64,000 nucleotides of DNA from positions 64,632,306 through 64,696,305 of the forward strand of contig OX465583.1 of assembly GCA_950022655.1 (NCBI GenBank), read 5' to 3'. Position 1 is the stretch's first letter; every line of letters starts with the position of its first letter. The translations under genes were made by a program, and so were the position numbers. This stretch comes from Alentia gelatinosa. Lineage: Eukaryota > Annelida > Polychaeta > Phyllodocida > Polynoidae. The notes under the pieces were generated by a model, which worked only from the letters and a program-made list of their open reading frames with translations, did no database searches and was not told the DNA's origin. Below, one piece after another: positions 34,389-45,599 of the stretch.

Positions 34389-36203
34389 ACACGTGTCACC
34401 ATCCACCACCACCTGGCCGTCCAGCAACCCACACGCTCTCCCCCTTAATCGCCCGGCAATTCACCGTCGGATCCCCGCCGTCTGATCCCTAACGACCGGC
34501 GGGGTGGGAGCGGGGTGCGGGCGGCGCCCACGCCCACCCAGCCCCGGTCTCCTGCTGCCGGTGGCCTCGGCCTTCCTGTCGCCCCGTTTGATGTGTGGCC
34601 CGTCGGAGCAGCTCAGACAATGTGCTCAATGCCTAGACAGGGGCGCAGAGGTGAGCGCATCGACTGCTTGCTCAGCCCTTTAGTCGACACCAAGGTCAAG
34701 AGGCACTCGTGCGTGTGTGTATGCCCCCTTTCTCCTCACCGTGCTAAGGGTTAGGGCACTTATCGTGATGGAGTCAATGGGGGAACCAGTGTGTCGCAGA
34801 TATAAATCACTGGTTTCTACCACTGCAAACACCACTTCAGCTCTGCTCTACTGTATTCCTTACCGCTATTCTATATGTCTGCCCGCTGCGATTGTTAGGG
34901 ATGCTTGAAGAATCGCACATTCTTGGCAATAAAACCGAAGTCTCGGCGATTTATATTTTCGCAATGTATTGGAGCGATATCTAGTAAGAGAGATATGTAG
35001 CACTAATAAAAGATTTACAGATCAAAACAACATTAAAAGCCAACATCACTGTTACAAATCAGGAGGTTCATTCGGGCAACCTGGAAGAGATGTAATGTGG
35101 TTGTTAGAATATTCAACTGCCTATATATATATATATTTATATAATTAGTGAATTACTACACTATTCGACCTCGATGGGATACGAACTCTGACCATAAACT
35201 GACTAAAATACGTCTGATACCTGTAACAGCAAGCAGCAGATTAACCGTTATCGAGCCTGGTAACCAGGGTACCCGTAACCGCTGCGGTAACCCAGTAACT
35301 ATGTGAGAGATAAACAAGTGACGATTAATCACAATAACAGTCACGGATTGAATAATTACGATAATACAATTGGATTATAATTTATATACATATAACGTGG
35401 TTGATATTTAGATATATATATATATATATATATCATTAGGGCTAAATTCGCAAGTGAACCCTAACGGTCTACCATTTCACCCCTAAAAATTTAGGTCACA
35501 AATAGATCTAAGTAAAAGGCATATAGGGATTGCAGAATGTTCACAATAATGTTAACAATACAATGAGCATACATGCTGTTGCTGTTGTATCCAACGAGAG
35601 ATTAACTATACAGTGGTAAAAAACGCATATTAAACAGTACAGGTGATCATGAGGATTATGTGGATGTAAGGATATATATATATATATTACTCTTGAATAC
35701 ATAGAAAGATGTCCTAGTTTATAATATAACTGTTATACACATTTATACACATATATGATTGATTCGTGAAATTTGAAAAAAATTCATACCCAGACCATGT
35801 AAGTACATATACAACAGTGTTGTGCCTCGGCGAGTTGGGGTTTGATCTTTGACCACTCTGACCACAGACTGGTCCAGACTGACCACAGACTGGTCAGTGT
35901 CGTGGTGTAACAACCAGGAAGCAGTCTTACTGCGGTTCCCCGCCACTACTGCACATTGACCCTTGTGGGACAGACTTGACTATTCCATCATCACCTTAAG
36001 CCCTGCGGCTTCCAACATCAACACTCACCATTGCCTTAGACAGTTGTGTGAATTTATTGAGGGTACTGTGGTATGACACATGGGATGCGGTGAGGGGTGT
36101 AGGTTTCAGTGTATAGGTTTCATCTTCATTGGTCTATATGTTACATGACCATGGGCACTGCACCTACAATATGGTACATATTTAGGCTCACAGTGAATTC
36201 TAA
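34389..36203. other. Intron, no gene; half H-a head at 35150-35205
   Basis: 34500-34640 is GC-rich without a recognisable domain. 35150-35205 (GAATTACTACACTATTCGAC, GATGGGATACGAACTCTGAC) is one arm of an H-a head. TA microsatellites lie at 35123-35136, 35415-35432 and 35673-35687. Confidence 0.45.
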
Positions 36204-36570
36204 AACTTTATCCTACCCCTAATAAAAAACCGCCATAGACTTAACATAGGGAAATTTTATGTGGCAGGCCGTGACATAAAGTGTTTTTTTATGCCACTAG
36301 AGTAATATTGACCAATCAGAGAGCAGGATGTCAGCTACTATGAAAAAAAGTTCTGTTGGTTATTGACTCAATATCTATCTTTTAGTTATACAAAAGCATA
36401 GACGGGGTAGGATAAATACGAAACCGAACTTGAGTTAGACTTGTCAATGTCTATGCCACTCTTGTCAGGTCTGCTACTCACTACACTCGGCTACGCCTCG
36501 TGTAGTAATACGCGACCTTCCCGTCGTGGCATAAACATTGTCAAGTCTAACTCTCGTTCGGTTTCTACTA
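36204..36570 (-). mobile_element. H-b hairpin element
   Basis: ACTTTATCCTACCCCTAATA, CCGCCATAGACTTAACATAG, GTGGCAGGCCGTGACATAAA and GACGGGGTAGGATAAATACG mark the body. The head follows, with arms GAAACCGAACTTGAGTTAGA and its inverted copy ending about 36565. The core is CACTCGGCTACGCCTC (36484-36499), the reverse complement of the usual core. Nearly identical to 57588-57885. Confidence 0.85.
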
Positions 36571-36577
36571 ATTATTT

Positions 36578-36717
36578 GGGGCCATCCATAAAGTACATTG
36601 GACCCCCACCCCCTCTGAATATTGTACGCAATAGAACAAAGAGGGAGCATACGCAAAATTTCCTAGATGTTTGACCCCTCTACCCCCTTGAGTGTGTACG
36701 TACTTTATGGATGGCTC
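36578..36717. mobile_element. MITE with GGCCATCCATAAAGTAC ends
   Basis: Inverted ends GGGCCATCCATAAAGTAC and GTACGTACTTTATGGATGGC enclose about 100 bp with pyrimidine-rich stretches. Similar ends are present in the element at 61108-61262. The transposon superfamily is not certain. Confidence 0.8.
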
Positions 36718-37120
36718 TTTATCCATCTAATGCGGAATCTCCACACTAAACCTATTGGCAGTGTGTAATTCACTGGGAGGAGGTGACGGGTGGTCGTAAT
36801 CTCCAACCAGCTCAAAGCAGAGATTACGGAAAAAGAGTCCTTTGCATGCAAAGTAGTGCGTAAGACGAACAGCAGTCCTTTTGTTTTTTCCTTGATAACT
36901 TAAATTTACAATACTGAATAATAGATACAATATAAACTGGTTTCAGCTAAAAGCGATCGGAATCTCTTTGGACGAGACTTGACGTGATATCCTCGCATTT
37001 GCTCGGATATTACTACGTTTCTAGTCCTCGGAGATTACGGCCGGTCTACAGACACGAGCTTATATCAGAAATCATAGGTGACCGCTTGTTTCTGAAAACA
37101 GTTGATATTTGGTATATATG
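36718..37120. mobile_element. H-d-like element: body piece and head
   Basis: TTTATCCATCTAATGCGG starts the body; GCATGCAAAGTAGTGCGTAA is shared with 57500-57520. From 36928 there is ATACAATATAAACTGGTTTC, then AGCTAAAAGC, a foldback centred near GGATATTACTACG, and TTGTTTCTGAAAACAGTTGA. The head matches 14546-14697 and 19974-20115. Confidence 0.65.
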
Positions 37121-37894
37121 GACTGCTATAATTGAAGATTGCATTTATTTATTTAGAAACACGATCGGATGATCGACGTTTTCAATACTCCTGTGGATGA
37201 GTGAGCAGATGCGTCATCTCAATTCAGTAACTATGGCTTCACCTATGAGCAGCTCACGCTATTTCCCCTAAAATCTCCTTTCAGTGAGTTTCACTCCCTA
37301 TTACGTGTATCACGTCATTTTGAAAATGGATTATTTAACAAGAATGAGAACAAATGTGTATTAAACTCATATTCGGGTTGAGATTTCCAGCCGAACCAAT
37401 ACTTTGATATGGCTTTATGAAAACCCGGCTTCCCGTCCTATATTGTGACACCAACATGGCTTCCTGTTCTAGATTATGACTTCTCCTCGTCAGGAGGACT
37501 CTTGATAACACACACACTATCGACAATAGTTCATTTTTAGATAACATAGTTCATTGATGACAGGTTTCACTTTAAATCAAATGAAATTATACAGAAACAT
37601 AAAACCTTTTATAAATCCATCATAATTGAGACCATTACCATCTAAGGATTTGTATCCTAGGGTAGTCGATAATTCTTTGCTTGGGAATCTTCCTCACTCT
37701 GCCCAGGTCGCTCAACCATTTGTCCATATAATGCACTCATTTCTAATTTGTACTCATTAACTTCTAATTATTTTATGTCAGATAGTAACTGAATCGTAAT
37801 TACTTGATTATAAGGTCATTTTTCTATCAAAACAAAGTTCATGATACTTCAGAATACTGTTTAACTTTCTCTTTGCCAATGTAGTTATTCTGTT
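37121..37894. other. Intron, nothing recognised
   Basis: AT-rich unique DNA. A partial duplication around TTCCCGTCCTATATTGTGAC and TTCCTGTTCTAGATTATGAC is near 37430-37470. Confidence 0.4.
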
Positions 37895-38183
37895 TTATCA
37901 TCCACCTAATACAATGTCTCTATACTAAACGTATAGAACCTACAGATCGCTACTGCGGTGAAGCCAAGTGAGTATCACATAGCATTCAAAGAGGTTGGAG
38001 AACAACGACTTTTAACCAAAACGAGGTACTTTCTGTATTTATCTCACCCCTGTTCACACTAAAAGAACAGACGACACACAGGATATATGACATCATAGAC
38101 CATGGAGAACGAACTGCAATACTCATAGCGACATAGAGATCACCAATGTTAAGCCTATGGGACAAAAATACCAGGGGTGAGAT
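37895..38183 (+). mobile_element. H-a element truncated at its 3' end by a LINE
   Basis: ATCCACCTAATACAATGTC is followed by a head with core GCGGTGAAGCCAAGTG (37955-37970), TTTATCTCACCCCTG, CCAATGTTAAGCCTATGG and ACCAGGGGTGAGAT. The final bases are replaced by LINE sequence. Confidence 0.7.
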
Positions 38184-39225
38184 CTCCCATAAACTGTTCT
38201 TACTAAGTAGAAACCGATATCTCATGACAAAGAAGGTAGCATTACAGGTTTATAAAATGGCTATACTTCCCATCCTAGACTACGCATGTATTCTCTTAGA
38301 AGGGGCTAGTAAGAAGTGGTTATCCAAGCTACAGAGGCTCCAGAACCGGGCCCTTAGGATAACAACTGGGGACCGCGCCGTGCTGCGCACTGTCGAAGCG
38401 CTGCACACTGAAACAAAAGTAGCAATGTTAGAACGAAGGCGAGCAGAATTAACCTTGACTTGCATGAGAAGAGTGTATATTAGAGAAATAGGGCCCATTG
38501 TAAAGATGAAAGAAAATTAAAGGGATATATCGGATCAAGGTGTGGCCGAGCTCAATAACAACAAAAATAACCAAGATAACACAGTCCGGGCCCTGAGATC
38601 AGGAAACAAACTGCTGTTTAAGTTAAAGCGGCCCAAAAGTGAGTTCTACAAAAAATCACCGTGTTATAGAGGAAAAACCCTATGGAATGTGCAGTCCGAA
38701 GATCTAAAAAATTGTCAATCTAAGTTGTCATTCAAAAAACAGCTAAAGTCCCTTCCGAATATACCCAGATAGCTAAGTTATGGACTACCAGAAAGCGACT
38801 AGAAAGTGACTGGATTGTAAAAACTTGTTGAGTCCTTCTGACAGGGACATTGATAACAAAATGCATTGTAACATCTAATTGTATACTACGACTAGTGTTA
38901 TAACCCAACCACTCTTACTTATTCAAGCAAACAAAGTCAACTAAGCGCCTTATAAACCTATAAGCTTATAAATGATGAACTGCATAATCCATATTACTAG
39001 AGACCTATATACACTTGGCACGGCATATCATCTTTATCATAACTATTCATTTATTGTTATATGTTATATCCATCTCATCTAATTCTAGTAATACTGTTGT
39101 ATATAGTTAGCAATCTTATGATTGAGAAATTGTGTAAATATTCTGACATGGAGGTGGTCGCGATTGAAAACCAACGTTGTATGTTGAATTGTGCCCAATA
39201 AACGGCATTAAAAAAAAGAAGAAGA
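38184..39225 (+). pseudogene. 5'-truncated non-LTR retrotransposon (LINE), RT C-terminal region and 3' end
   Basis: One reading frame, interrupted by TAA at 38518-38520, encodes the region after the reverse transcriptase catalytic core. The first part has YKMAILPILDYACILLEGA, SKKWLSKLQRLQNRALRI and VEALHTETKVAMLERRR, which closely resemble the C-terminal RT region of CR1/Jockey/RTE-like LINEs. After the stop, the same frame continues (38542-38772) with FYKKSPCYRGKTLWN and SFKKQLKSL, the usual C-terminal tail ending in a stop. The ~450-bp 3' end closes with AATAAACGGCATTAAAAAAA, a polyadenylation signal and A-rich tail. The endonuclease and RT active site are absent through 5' truncation. It is dead but little decayed. 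Exact clade is uncertain. Confidence 0.85.
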
Positions 39226-39238
39226 TAACGCCTTAGAC

Positions 39239-39860
39239 CAAAGTAGTAGCGAACCTCTCCTTGTGGCTTCAGTCTTTCCCAAGTGGCTTCAAACCTAGTA
39301 CCGTCAGTGATGTCTATCTTAGAGAGAGCAAACAGTTTTTCCTGACCGTCTACCCCCTGGAGCTGCATTACTATAACCTTGTAGTCTGCGCCCTGACCAG
39401 ACCATGTCTAAGTGAAAGAGAGCAAACAGTTTTTTCCAGACCGTCGACCCGCTGGAGCTGCACAGCTTTGACCTTGTGGTTTGTGCCCTCACCAGACCAT
39501 GTCTATATGAGAGCAAATCAGGTTTTTCCAGATCGTCGACCAGCTGGAGCCGCAACGCTTAACCTAAAATAACAAAGACACACTGAATATATATCTGACA
39601 TCATAGAACATGGAGAACAGTATGTAGTACTTGTAAAGGCATGGAGACTGAATTACCAATGTTAAGTCTATGGGACAAAATTACCAGGGGTGAGCTAACG
39701 ATGTAGACCAATGTGGCTTCAGTCTTTCCCAAGTGGCTTCAAACCTAGTACCGTCAGTAATGTCTATTTTAGAGAGGGCACACAGTTAATTCCCTGACCG
39801 TCGACCCCTAGAGTTACCCAGCTTTAACCTTGTGGTTTGTATCCTGACCAGCGCGGCGAC
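39239..39860 (+). repeat. ~87-bp tandem array with an H-a fragment inside
   Basis: Units with CAGACCGTCGACC, CTGGAGCTGCA, CCTTGTGGTTTGTGCCCT, GACCAGACCATGTC and AGAGAGCAAACAG repeat at about 87 bp (39335-39560), with a last piece at 39770-39860. The flank CTTGTGGCTTCAGTCTTTCC occurs at 39260 and again at 39713. Between them (about 39575-39700) sits an H-a end: CAATGTTAAGTCTATGGG and ACCAGGGGTGAG. Frames here are repeat by-products. Confidence 0.75.
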
Positions 39861-40226
39861 CCCGTGTGTATCTGCGGTGGTTGGGGGCGGGCGGGCGGCG
39901 GGCGGTGGTCGGGGGCGGGCGGGCGGGTGGCGGGTGGCGGTGTTCTAGCAGGAGGCGTCGCGTTTGACGCGCCCGGACCTGGAGGAGGTGTGCGGCGCGC
40001 CCGGAGCCTGTGTGGATTACGGCGCCTGACAGCGCGCTGACAAGTGGCCGTGACGGACGAGTCTTTGATGAGGCGGCGCGCGGCGGGCGGCGGGCCGCGC
40101 CTGATCCGCCGCTGATGAGATGGTTAGCGCGGCGCACGCCCCGCCGCATGCTGCAGGATTGCTGAGGCAATCCGCTGGAACCGCCGCCAACCGCAAGGGC
40201 ATCAGGTGACGACAAAGCGTGCAGAT
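39861..40226. other. GC-rich unique block, possible regulatory element
   Basis: Very GC-rich: low-complexity GGGCGG at 39876-39945, then non-repetitive sequence 39950-40205 with GACAAGTGGCCGTGACGG and TTAGCGCGGCGCACGC. Long open frames on both strands follow from base composition. I do not call an exon. Confidence 0.35.
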
Positions 40227-40607
40227 ACACCTCCCAGTGGAGAGACAGTGAGACAGCCGCTTCTCCCACACCACCAGGGAGAGTAACCTCCCAGTAGTGA
40301 GATCTGAGACCCAGTCCACCTCCTACCATACCATTAGAGAGTACACCTCCCAGTAGGGAGATCTCAGACCCCAGTCCACCTCCTCCCATACCACCAGAGA
40401 GTACATCTCTTAGTAGGGAGATCTGAGACCCCAATCCACCTCCTCCCATACCACTAGAGAGTAACCTCCCAGTAGGGAGATCTGAGACCCCAGTCCATCT
40501 CCTACCATACCACTAGAGAGTAACCTCCCAGTAGGGAGATCTGAGACCTCAGTCCACCTCCTACCATACCACTAGAGGAGTACACCTCCCAGTAGGGAGA
40601 CAGTGAG
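40227..40607 (+). repeat. 60-bp tandem array, ~6.5 units
   Basis: The unit contains CCACTAGAGAGTAACCTCCC, AGTAGGGAGATCTGAGACCC and CAGTCCACCTCCTACCATAC, exactly 60 bp in several copies. The 211-codon minus-strand frame over it is explained by the period being divisible by three. Confidence 0.95.
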
Positions 40608-40840
40608 ATATAGACAATAAATGATGGTTTTATGAACAGGCGGCCGTAAACCATGATAGGTTGACGCGTCGTAATACACGAGTGGTTTACAGAGCCGCCT
40701 GTCAACATCAGTTGTTGTATAAATATCATCAATCTTCTCGAGTAAACTTACCCAGTAATTTCCATTTTATAGGATAAATTAATATGGACTATATTTTTGC
40801 TCCATAATTCAAAGGGACTATTTTCCCGTATACCATGGCA
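40608..40840 (+). mobile_element. H-c element inserted in the 60-bp array
   Basis: ATAGACAATAAATGATGGTT starts a head with arms ACAGGCGGCCGTAAACC and GGTTTACAGAGCCGCCTGTC. TTGTATAAATATC and a shortened body ending CCGTATACCATGG follow. Array-like sequence (GGGAGACAGTGAGA before, GGGAGACAGTGGGACAGC after) lies on both sides. Confidence 0.75.
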
Positions 40841-41534
40841 GGGAGACAGTGGGACAGCAGTTCGTCCCACACAACCACCAAAAAGTCCACACACACCCCC
40901 CCCCCCCCTCCAGCAAAGCCCTTCCGTCTATCTACTACATACATGTACAGAGAAACCACACACAACACCCAAAATGTCATCAGCGAGAAATTCCAGAAGG
41001 AGATAAATAAAATATCGGACGAGGGATGCTGCTGGCTCAGTGGGGCCGCGACAGGCAGGCGGAGGGACTCGCCAGCCTTTCACACACAATATAGTTGACA
41101 TTGGTGCTCTTCTGGTTGAGATTAGATGAGACCGCTGCCGAGTCGACCGGGTTTTATAGATGTGTTTGGGATTGGAACTGACACGCGGCTATTAGAGACT
41201 CTTGGCACAGGAAGCCCGCTGTTTTACCCCTGTGTGGGGTACAATAAGGGGCATGATTGATCTCGTTGCTGCCCCTACCATGGAGGGGGATAAAAGCCGA
41301 GGGCAAATGAGAACTTGTCAGCTGCTTCCTCCATCAGCGAACCGACAACTGTCTTCTGACGGGGGCCTTTCTGTGCCCATGAAAAATGCTTTTAGTCATT
41401 GCAAGACACAAAACCACCTCCTGAAGTCTTTGCTGGTGTTTTTTTATATGAAAGCACTAACCTTAAATAAAAAGAAATAGGAAAGGGCTGAAAAAAAAAC
41501 CCAAGTATGTATGTCACATCGTATGAATACATGC

Positions 41535-41535
<1 letters not shown>
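40841..41535. other. Intron; diverged array unit, then nothing recognised
   Basis: 40841-40880 resembles a diverged unit of the array's left edge. A C-run is at 40896-40909. The remainder is unique with no convincing exon. Confidence 0.4.
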
Positions 41536-41586
<51 letters not shown>

Positions 41587-41625
41587 TGTTGTATATAAGA
41601 TAGATATATATATCTTATATACAAC
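41536..41625. repeat. (TA)n microsatellite and adjacent palindrome
   Basis: A TA repeat of about 46 bp, followed by a palindrome with arms GTTGTATATAAGATA and TATCTTATATACAAC. Confidence 0.9.
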
Positions 41626-42292
41626 AAGTATTTTTTACTTGGCAAAACAAGCAAGAATATGCATGGACTGATGGTAACTGCATTTCTTTAAAATCTCATG
41701 CAATGTAACAGGTAGCGAGGTATCTGAGATCCTTATGCAGACGATTTTACAATATTGCTGACAGTTAAAGCACATCATAAGCATGCGTTGTGTGTTTTAG
41801 CAACTCGCTGGTTCTAGGCAGTAGCCAGTGCATGCACTCAGTGAGCCCTAGAGCGGCCACCTAAACACACACACCCTGTGGAGGTAGCCGTAATAAGGTG
41901 TCCTTTAGGTACCGGTCAATGCCGAGTGCTATCCTGCGTGTCGGCGGTGGCCCTGTCCCTCTGCCCCGTGCCGTCCATTCATCACTGTCCGCTCCTCGTA
42001 GCAGCGGAATCGCAGGCCAATTATGAATCTTTGATATTGCTGTAATGGATTCACTTAAAGCCAATCAGTGCGCATCATGACGGCTGCCACAAAAGCTAAG
42101 TTTGTTAATCCGGCGCCAATTGGTGCGAGCAGGGCCCCGCGCCCGGGCGGAATGGGGCGATTGATGAGCTGCCGGGCGCTGAATGCACGGGCACGGGGGC
42201 CGCCACCGCCCCGCCTAATGACACAAGATGTGAAAGGTCAGCCTTTGACCATCCCTTAACCTAGCGGATCAACCCCAGCTCCGCACCCACCT
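41626..42292. promoter_or_regulatory. Candidate conserved non-coding segment (41900-42250)
   Basis: Unique, moderately GC-rich, with GCTGTAATGGATTCAC, AAAGCCAATCAGTGCG, GCGCCAATTGGTGCG (a palindrome) and CAAGATGTGAAAGGTCA, which contains a nuclear-receptor-like half site. No domain in any frame. Function is inference. Confidence 0.2.
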
Positions 42293-42541
42293 CACTAAAG
42301 TGGGATTCACACGCTGGGATTCATGTACCTCACAGGGTGTTTTGTCTTGAGATAAATCCTGCTGAGATTCTGTACTTGAACATGATCTCTTCGTCTAAAT
42401 TATAGGGTTTCATTTCCCGGAGACTTGTTTTTTTTTTCATGCAGTTTTTTGTGTAACATTTGCCCCTAAAAGCGAACAGAATGTCATGTGATTTTGAGCC
42501 CTGTGAGGTACAGGAATCCCACCGTGTGAATTCCACTTAAC
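42293..42541. mobile_element. Inverted-repeat element related to the 74-bp satellite
   Basis: The ends are inverted copies: AGTGGGATTCACACGCTGGG, ATTCATGTACCTCACAGGG on the left; CCCTGTGAGGTACAGGAATC, CCACCGTGTGAATTCCACTT on the right. Each end, plus the adjoining TTGTCTTGAGATAAATCC, corresponds to one unit of the array at 2811-3947. This looks like the single-copy element from which the satellite was amplified, or the reverse. Confidence 0.75.
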
Positions 42542-42590
42542 CTCTCCATCTCACCCGTCCCCAGCCACACGCTCTCATGCTAGTGTTAAG

Positions 42591-42800
42591 CCTATAAGAC
42601 ACCGAAATTTGTTCCAGATTCATCCCGACCATCGGCTCGGTGAGAGTCGGGAGTAAAATTTCGGTGTCTTATACCTATTATACCTATAAGACACCGACCC
42701 GATCACTGTGTCCGATTCTACCTTTGCCCGACGGATCCGTCGGGTCTGTGACAATCTGCGTCAATCGGGTCGGTGTACGCACTTCACCGGCCCGGTTTTA
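42591..42800. repeat. Foldback with CCTATAAGACACCGA ends
   Basis: CCTATAAGACACCGAAATTT (42591) is mirrored by AAATTTCGGTGTCTTATA (42656-42673). A second CCTATAAGACACCGACCCGA (42683) is partly mirrored by TCGGGTCGGTGTACG (42766). In between are GACGGATCCGTCGGG and, further on, CCCGACGCGTCGGG palindromes. Probably two related MITEs side by side. Confidence 0.65.
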
Positions 42801-44419
42801 TTGCTTTTCCCGACGCGTCGGGCATTACTACCATGTCAGATATGACCGACTCTGCCCGACCTTAAGATTCCGGTATACGCACTTTCACTGGTTGTTACCA
42901 ATGCGCGTAGACTCTCCATCGGGTAAAAGAGGTCATGCCGTGCTTATATCGTTATTTTCCTCCAAATGATACACTCCTCGTCAGACCTGTCTATCTTATG
43001 GGGACATGAATAGTGTGCCTGAAAGAAATCTGTACCGAGTTGTTTTGGTTGGAAATATTCACCAAGTTCGAAGAAGGAGGTGATTATTTCCGATCAAAAC
43101 AGCAAGGATATTAAAACACCCCCACTATGTCTCCTTATTATGATTTACCTGGAAATGATTAAAAACGCCATTTTACAATAGGTCGGAGTGCACGAACTAT
43201 TAGTTCGTGTACAGTATGCAGAATGAAATTCACACAGCTGGCCAGTAAATATGAGACATTTAGATTTACGATTCAGATTCGTCTCTACACATAATAGGAA
43301 ATCGAGAACAAATTTGGCATTGTTCAGGTACTTATTCCTTCGCCGAAATGTATTATCGGTGGAGCACAATGATTAAGGAGAAGCGAGAGGCTATTTGAAT
43401 AGTATTGGGTATTATATGTAATTTGTTCCTCCAATAAGGGCTATCAAATCCGTGCCTCTAAACACCAAAACAGATGTATCCGTGGGGCTTAACGGGTCCA
43501 CAGAGGAAGCGACACTTATAGGGCGGCAATTACCCCTATAAACAGGTGATATGTCCTCCAATTACACCCCGTACGCTGTCATGCGAGCAGCCTCAGTGTA
43601 GCGCTGTAGGCGGACAGGTGGGGGCAGGTAGGTGGGTGTGTAGGGCATCCTCAAGGGCCTGGTAACCATTGGTAACTCGTATGAGAAGTGAGAATGTCTT
43701 TGATGGGTTGCCGGTTGTTATAGAAACAAGGGCCTTAACAATAGGGTTAGCAATGAAACACTGGTGAGTTTGACACCTCTAAAGAGGGTTTTATTCAGAT
43801 GCTAATTTCTGATTGACACCTCCCCTTGTTCCGCATACCCTGCACCGTAAGTTGACCACTAGCACTGGGGCTTCGATGACCACACCCATCAGAATTCAAT
43901 ATACTCATAATTTAGAGGCATTCGGTCTCCCCTCCAACACTTCCCTCAACACATGCAAATGAGGCAGGTCAACAGAATGAAGTCCGACCTCACTGAGGCC
44001 AGAACTCATTTGGCTTTCTCTGGGCTTGGGTGATGGAGCAGCAGTTAGCATTGGATGTATCTAGGATTCCGGGAGTCACTGAAGGCTATGGTGAGCGCAT
44101 GGAGATACATATACGTACATACATACAATGTTATTATGTACTCTTGGATGGTACGCCTCATCAAAGAAGGCCTCTTGTGCTGTTGATGGCTGCATGTAAA
44201 CAGAAGGAGTCCCAAGGAAGTGGAAATGGAATACCAGGAGTGAGATACTTAGTGATATTCTACAGTGATCAAAAGTATCGGGGGAGTATATATATATATA
44301 TATATATATAACACTAGAGGAATAAGTGCATTTGCTATCCTTAACCACCTGGACATGGATAGTGGCTCCTCTGGGCCACAATATGGCAGGAGTATAGAGC
44401 AGTAGGGTGCAGGTGTACC
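42801..44419. other. Intron, no gene; small foldback 43043-43150
   Basis: 43043-43150 matches the foldback at 22394-22500 (TTTTGGTTGGAAATATTCACC, TATGTCTCCTTATTATGAT). 43430-44040 is unique and could include regulatory sequence. A TA microsatellite is at 44287-44309. The 93-codon frame at 44030 has no recognisable domain. Confidence 0.4.
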
Positions 44420-44745
44420 TGGGGCCCATTTCATAGTCTAGGATCGTCCATGAAGACCTTTTTCTGTACGCAAAGGAATACCAGGGACCACGTAAGTCAA
44501 CTTTATTCAACACTTATGGACGACCTTATAGACGGCTAATACTGTCTCAGCGAACAGATTTAGATATCATTAAAAGAAATCCCTTGTACAAGGTACAGGA
44601 AGGTTCAAGGTCTTCATTTACGATTTCATTTATTCAGCAGGCACCTGGACTCGTAATTCAAAGATTGCTTTTAAATGATAACCCTTGTACGAGGTACAGA
44701 ATAGGGTCTTTCTAGACGATCCTAGATTATCAAACGGGCCCCATG
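44420..44745. mobile_element. MITE of the GGGCCCGTTTAA family, diverged
   Basis: GGGGCCCATTTCATAGTCTA on the left and ATCCTAGATTATCAAACGGG on the right (ends about 44745) are inverted ends. The interior has CCAGGGACCACG and TTTATTCAACACTTATGG. Confidence 0.7.
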
Positions 44746-44785
44746 GACAGTGTCCCTCTGGACCACAATACGGCAGCTATAGAGC

Positions 44786-45009
44786 GGAGTTCCTGGGACC
44801 CGTTTAATAATCCAGGATCGTACCCATTTTCTGTATCTCGTACAAGGGTTATAATTCAATGACATTTAAGTCTGTTCATTAAAACAGTATAAGCCGTCCA
44901 TAAGGTCGTCCATAAGTGTTGAATACAATTGACCAACATCGTCCCTGGGTCTCTATGACATACAGAGATGGGCCTACATGTGTGATCTTAGATTATTAAA
45001 CAGGCCCCT
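44786..45009. mobile_element. MITE of the GGGACCCGTTTAA family
   Basis: Inverted ends CTGGGACCCGTTTAATAATC and TTAGATTATTAAACAGGCCC. The interior holds GGATCGTACCCATTTTCTG, AGTGTTGAATACAATTG and CGTCCCTGGGTC. Its sequence CTGGACCACAATACGGC just upstream repeats CTGGGCCACAATATGGC at 44371, so this whole segment is a local duplication of 44360-44745. Confidence 0.75.
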
Positions 45010-45599
45010 GGCTACGTCTCAGCCTCTCTCCTCTTCCTCAACACACTCCCGTGAATATTTCATCCGGACCTCACCACGGTGCCCCATCAGATCGTCGTAA
45101 ACGCGGTCATCCAACGCCTCGCCCCGAGTGGCCCTCCAGGTTCCCAGGTAAGCCCCGCAGACCGCCCCCGCCTCCGCCCCCGCCGACCCCGGTGCCCCAC
45201 CCTCACCTGGCATTTCGTGCGGCCCTGGCCTTTGCCCAATTTTTCAGCCAATTAGACCTTGGCTCGGGTTGTTGGTAGCAGTGTGCAGCGGTGGCATTGA
45301 TAACCCGGCCCTGTATCAATGTTGGTTCTCCAGACCGCGTTACTGTACTCATGGGCTGTTACTCCCCGCTCGCCACTGTTGAACGGACACATTCCTAGAC
45401 ATTGGCTGCTCCTGGTCTCCCACTTCGGATGATAACAAGGGATACAATGCCTGAGGTTTCCCACAGTTGTGAATGGGGCAAATTCAGCGTGGTGGGACTC
45501 GGCCTCTTCTGTGTTACACAAAATACACAAAATAACATATATATGAATATATCTGTACATATATATGTTAACCTTCGTAGTCTCATAAATATGAATATT
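45010..45599. other. Intron; GC-rich patch with a possible exon (45041-45150), unassigned
   Basis: A strong donor TTCCCAG/GTAAGC at 45147 is preceded by open sequence in one plus frame (CTCACCACGGTGCCCCATCA). The minus strand is also open (EALDDRVYDDLMGHRGEVR). I recognise neither, and a matching plus-strand acceptor is not obvious. The rest shows nothing. Confidence 0.2.

Noticed and set aside
39814..40449. 211-codon minus-strand open frame
   Set aside because: It lies on a 60-bp tandem array (period divisible by three) and a GC-rich block; no domain is visible.
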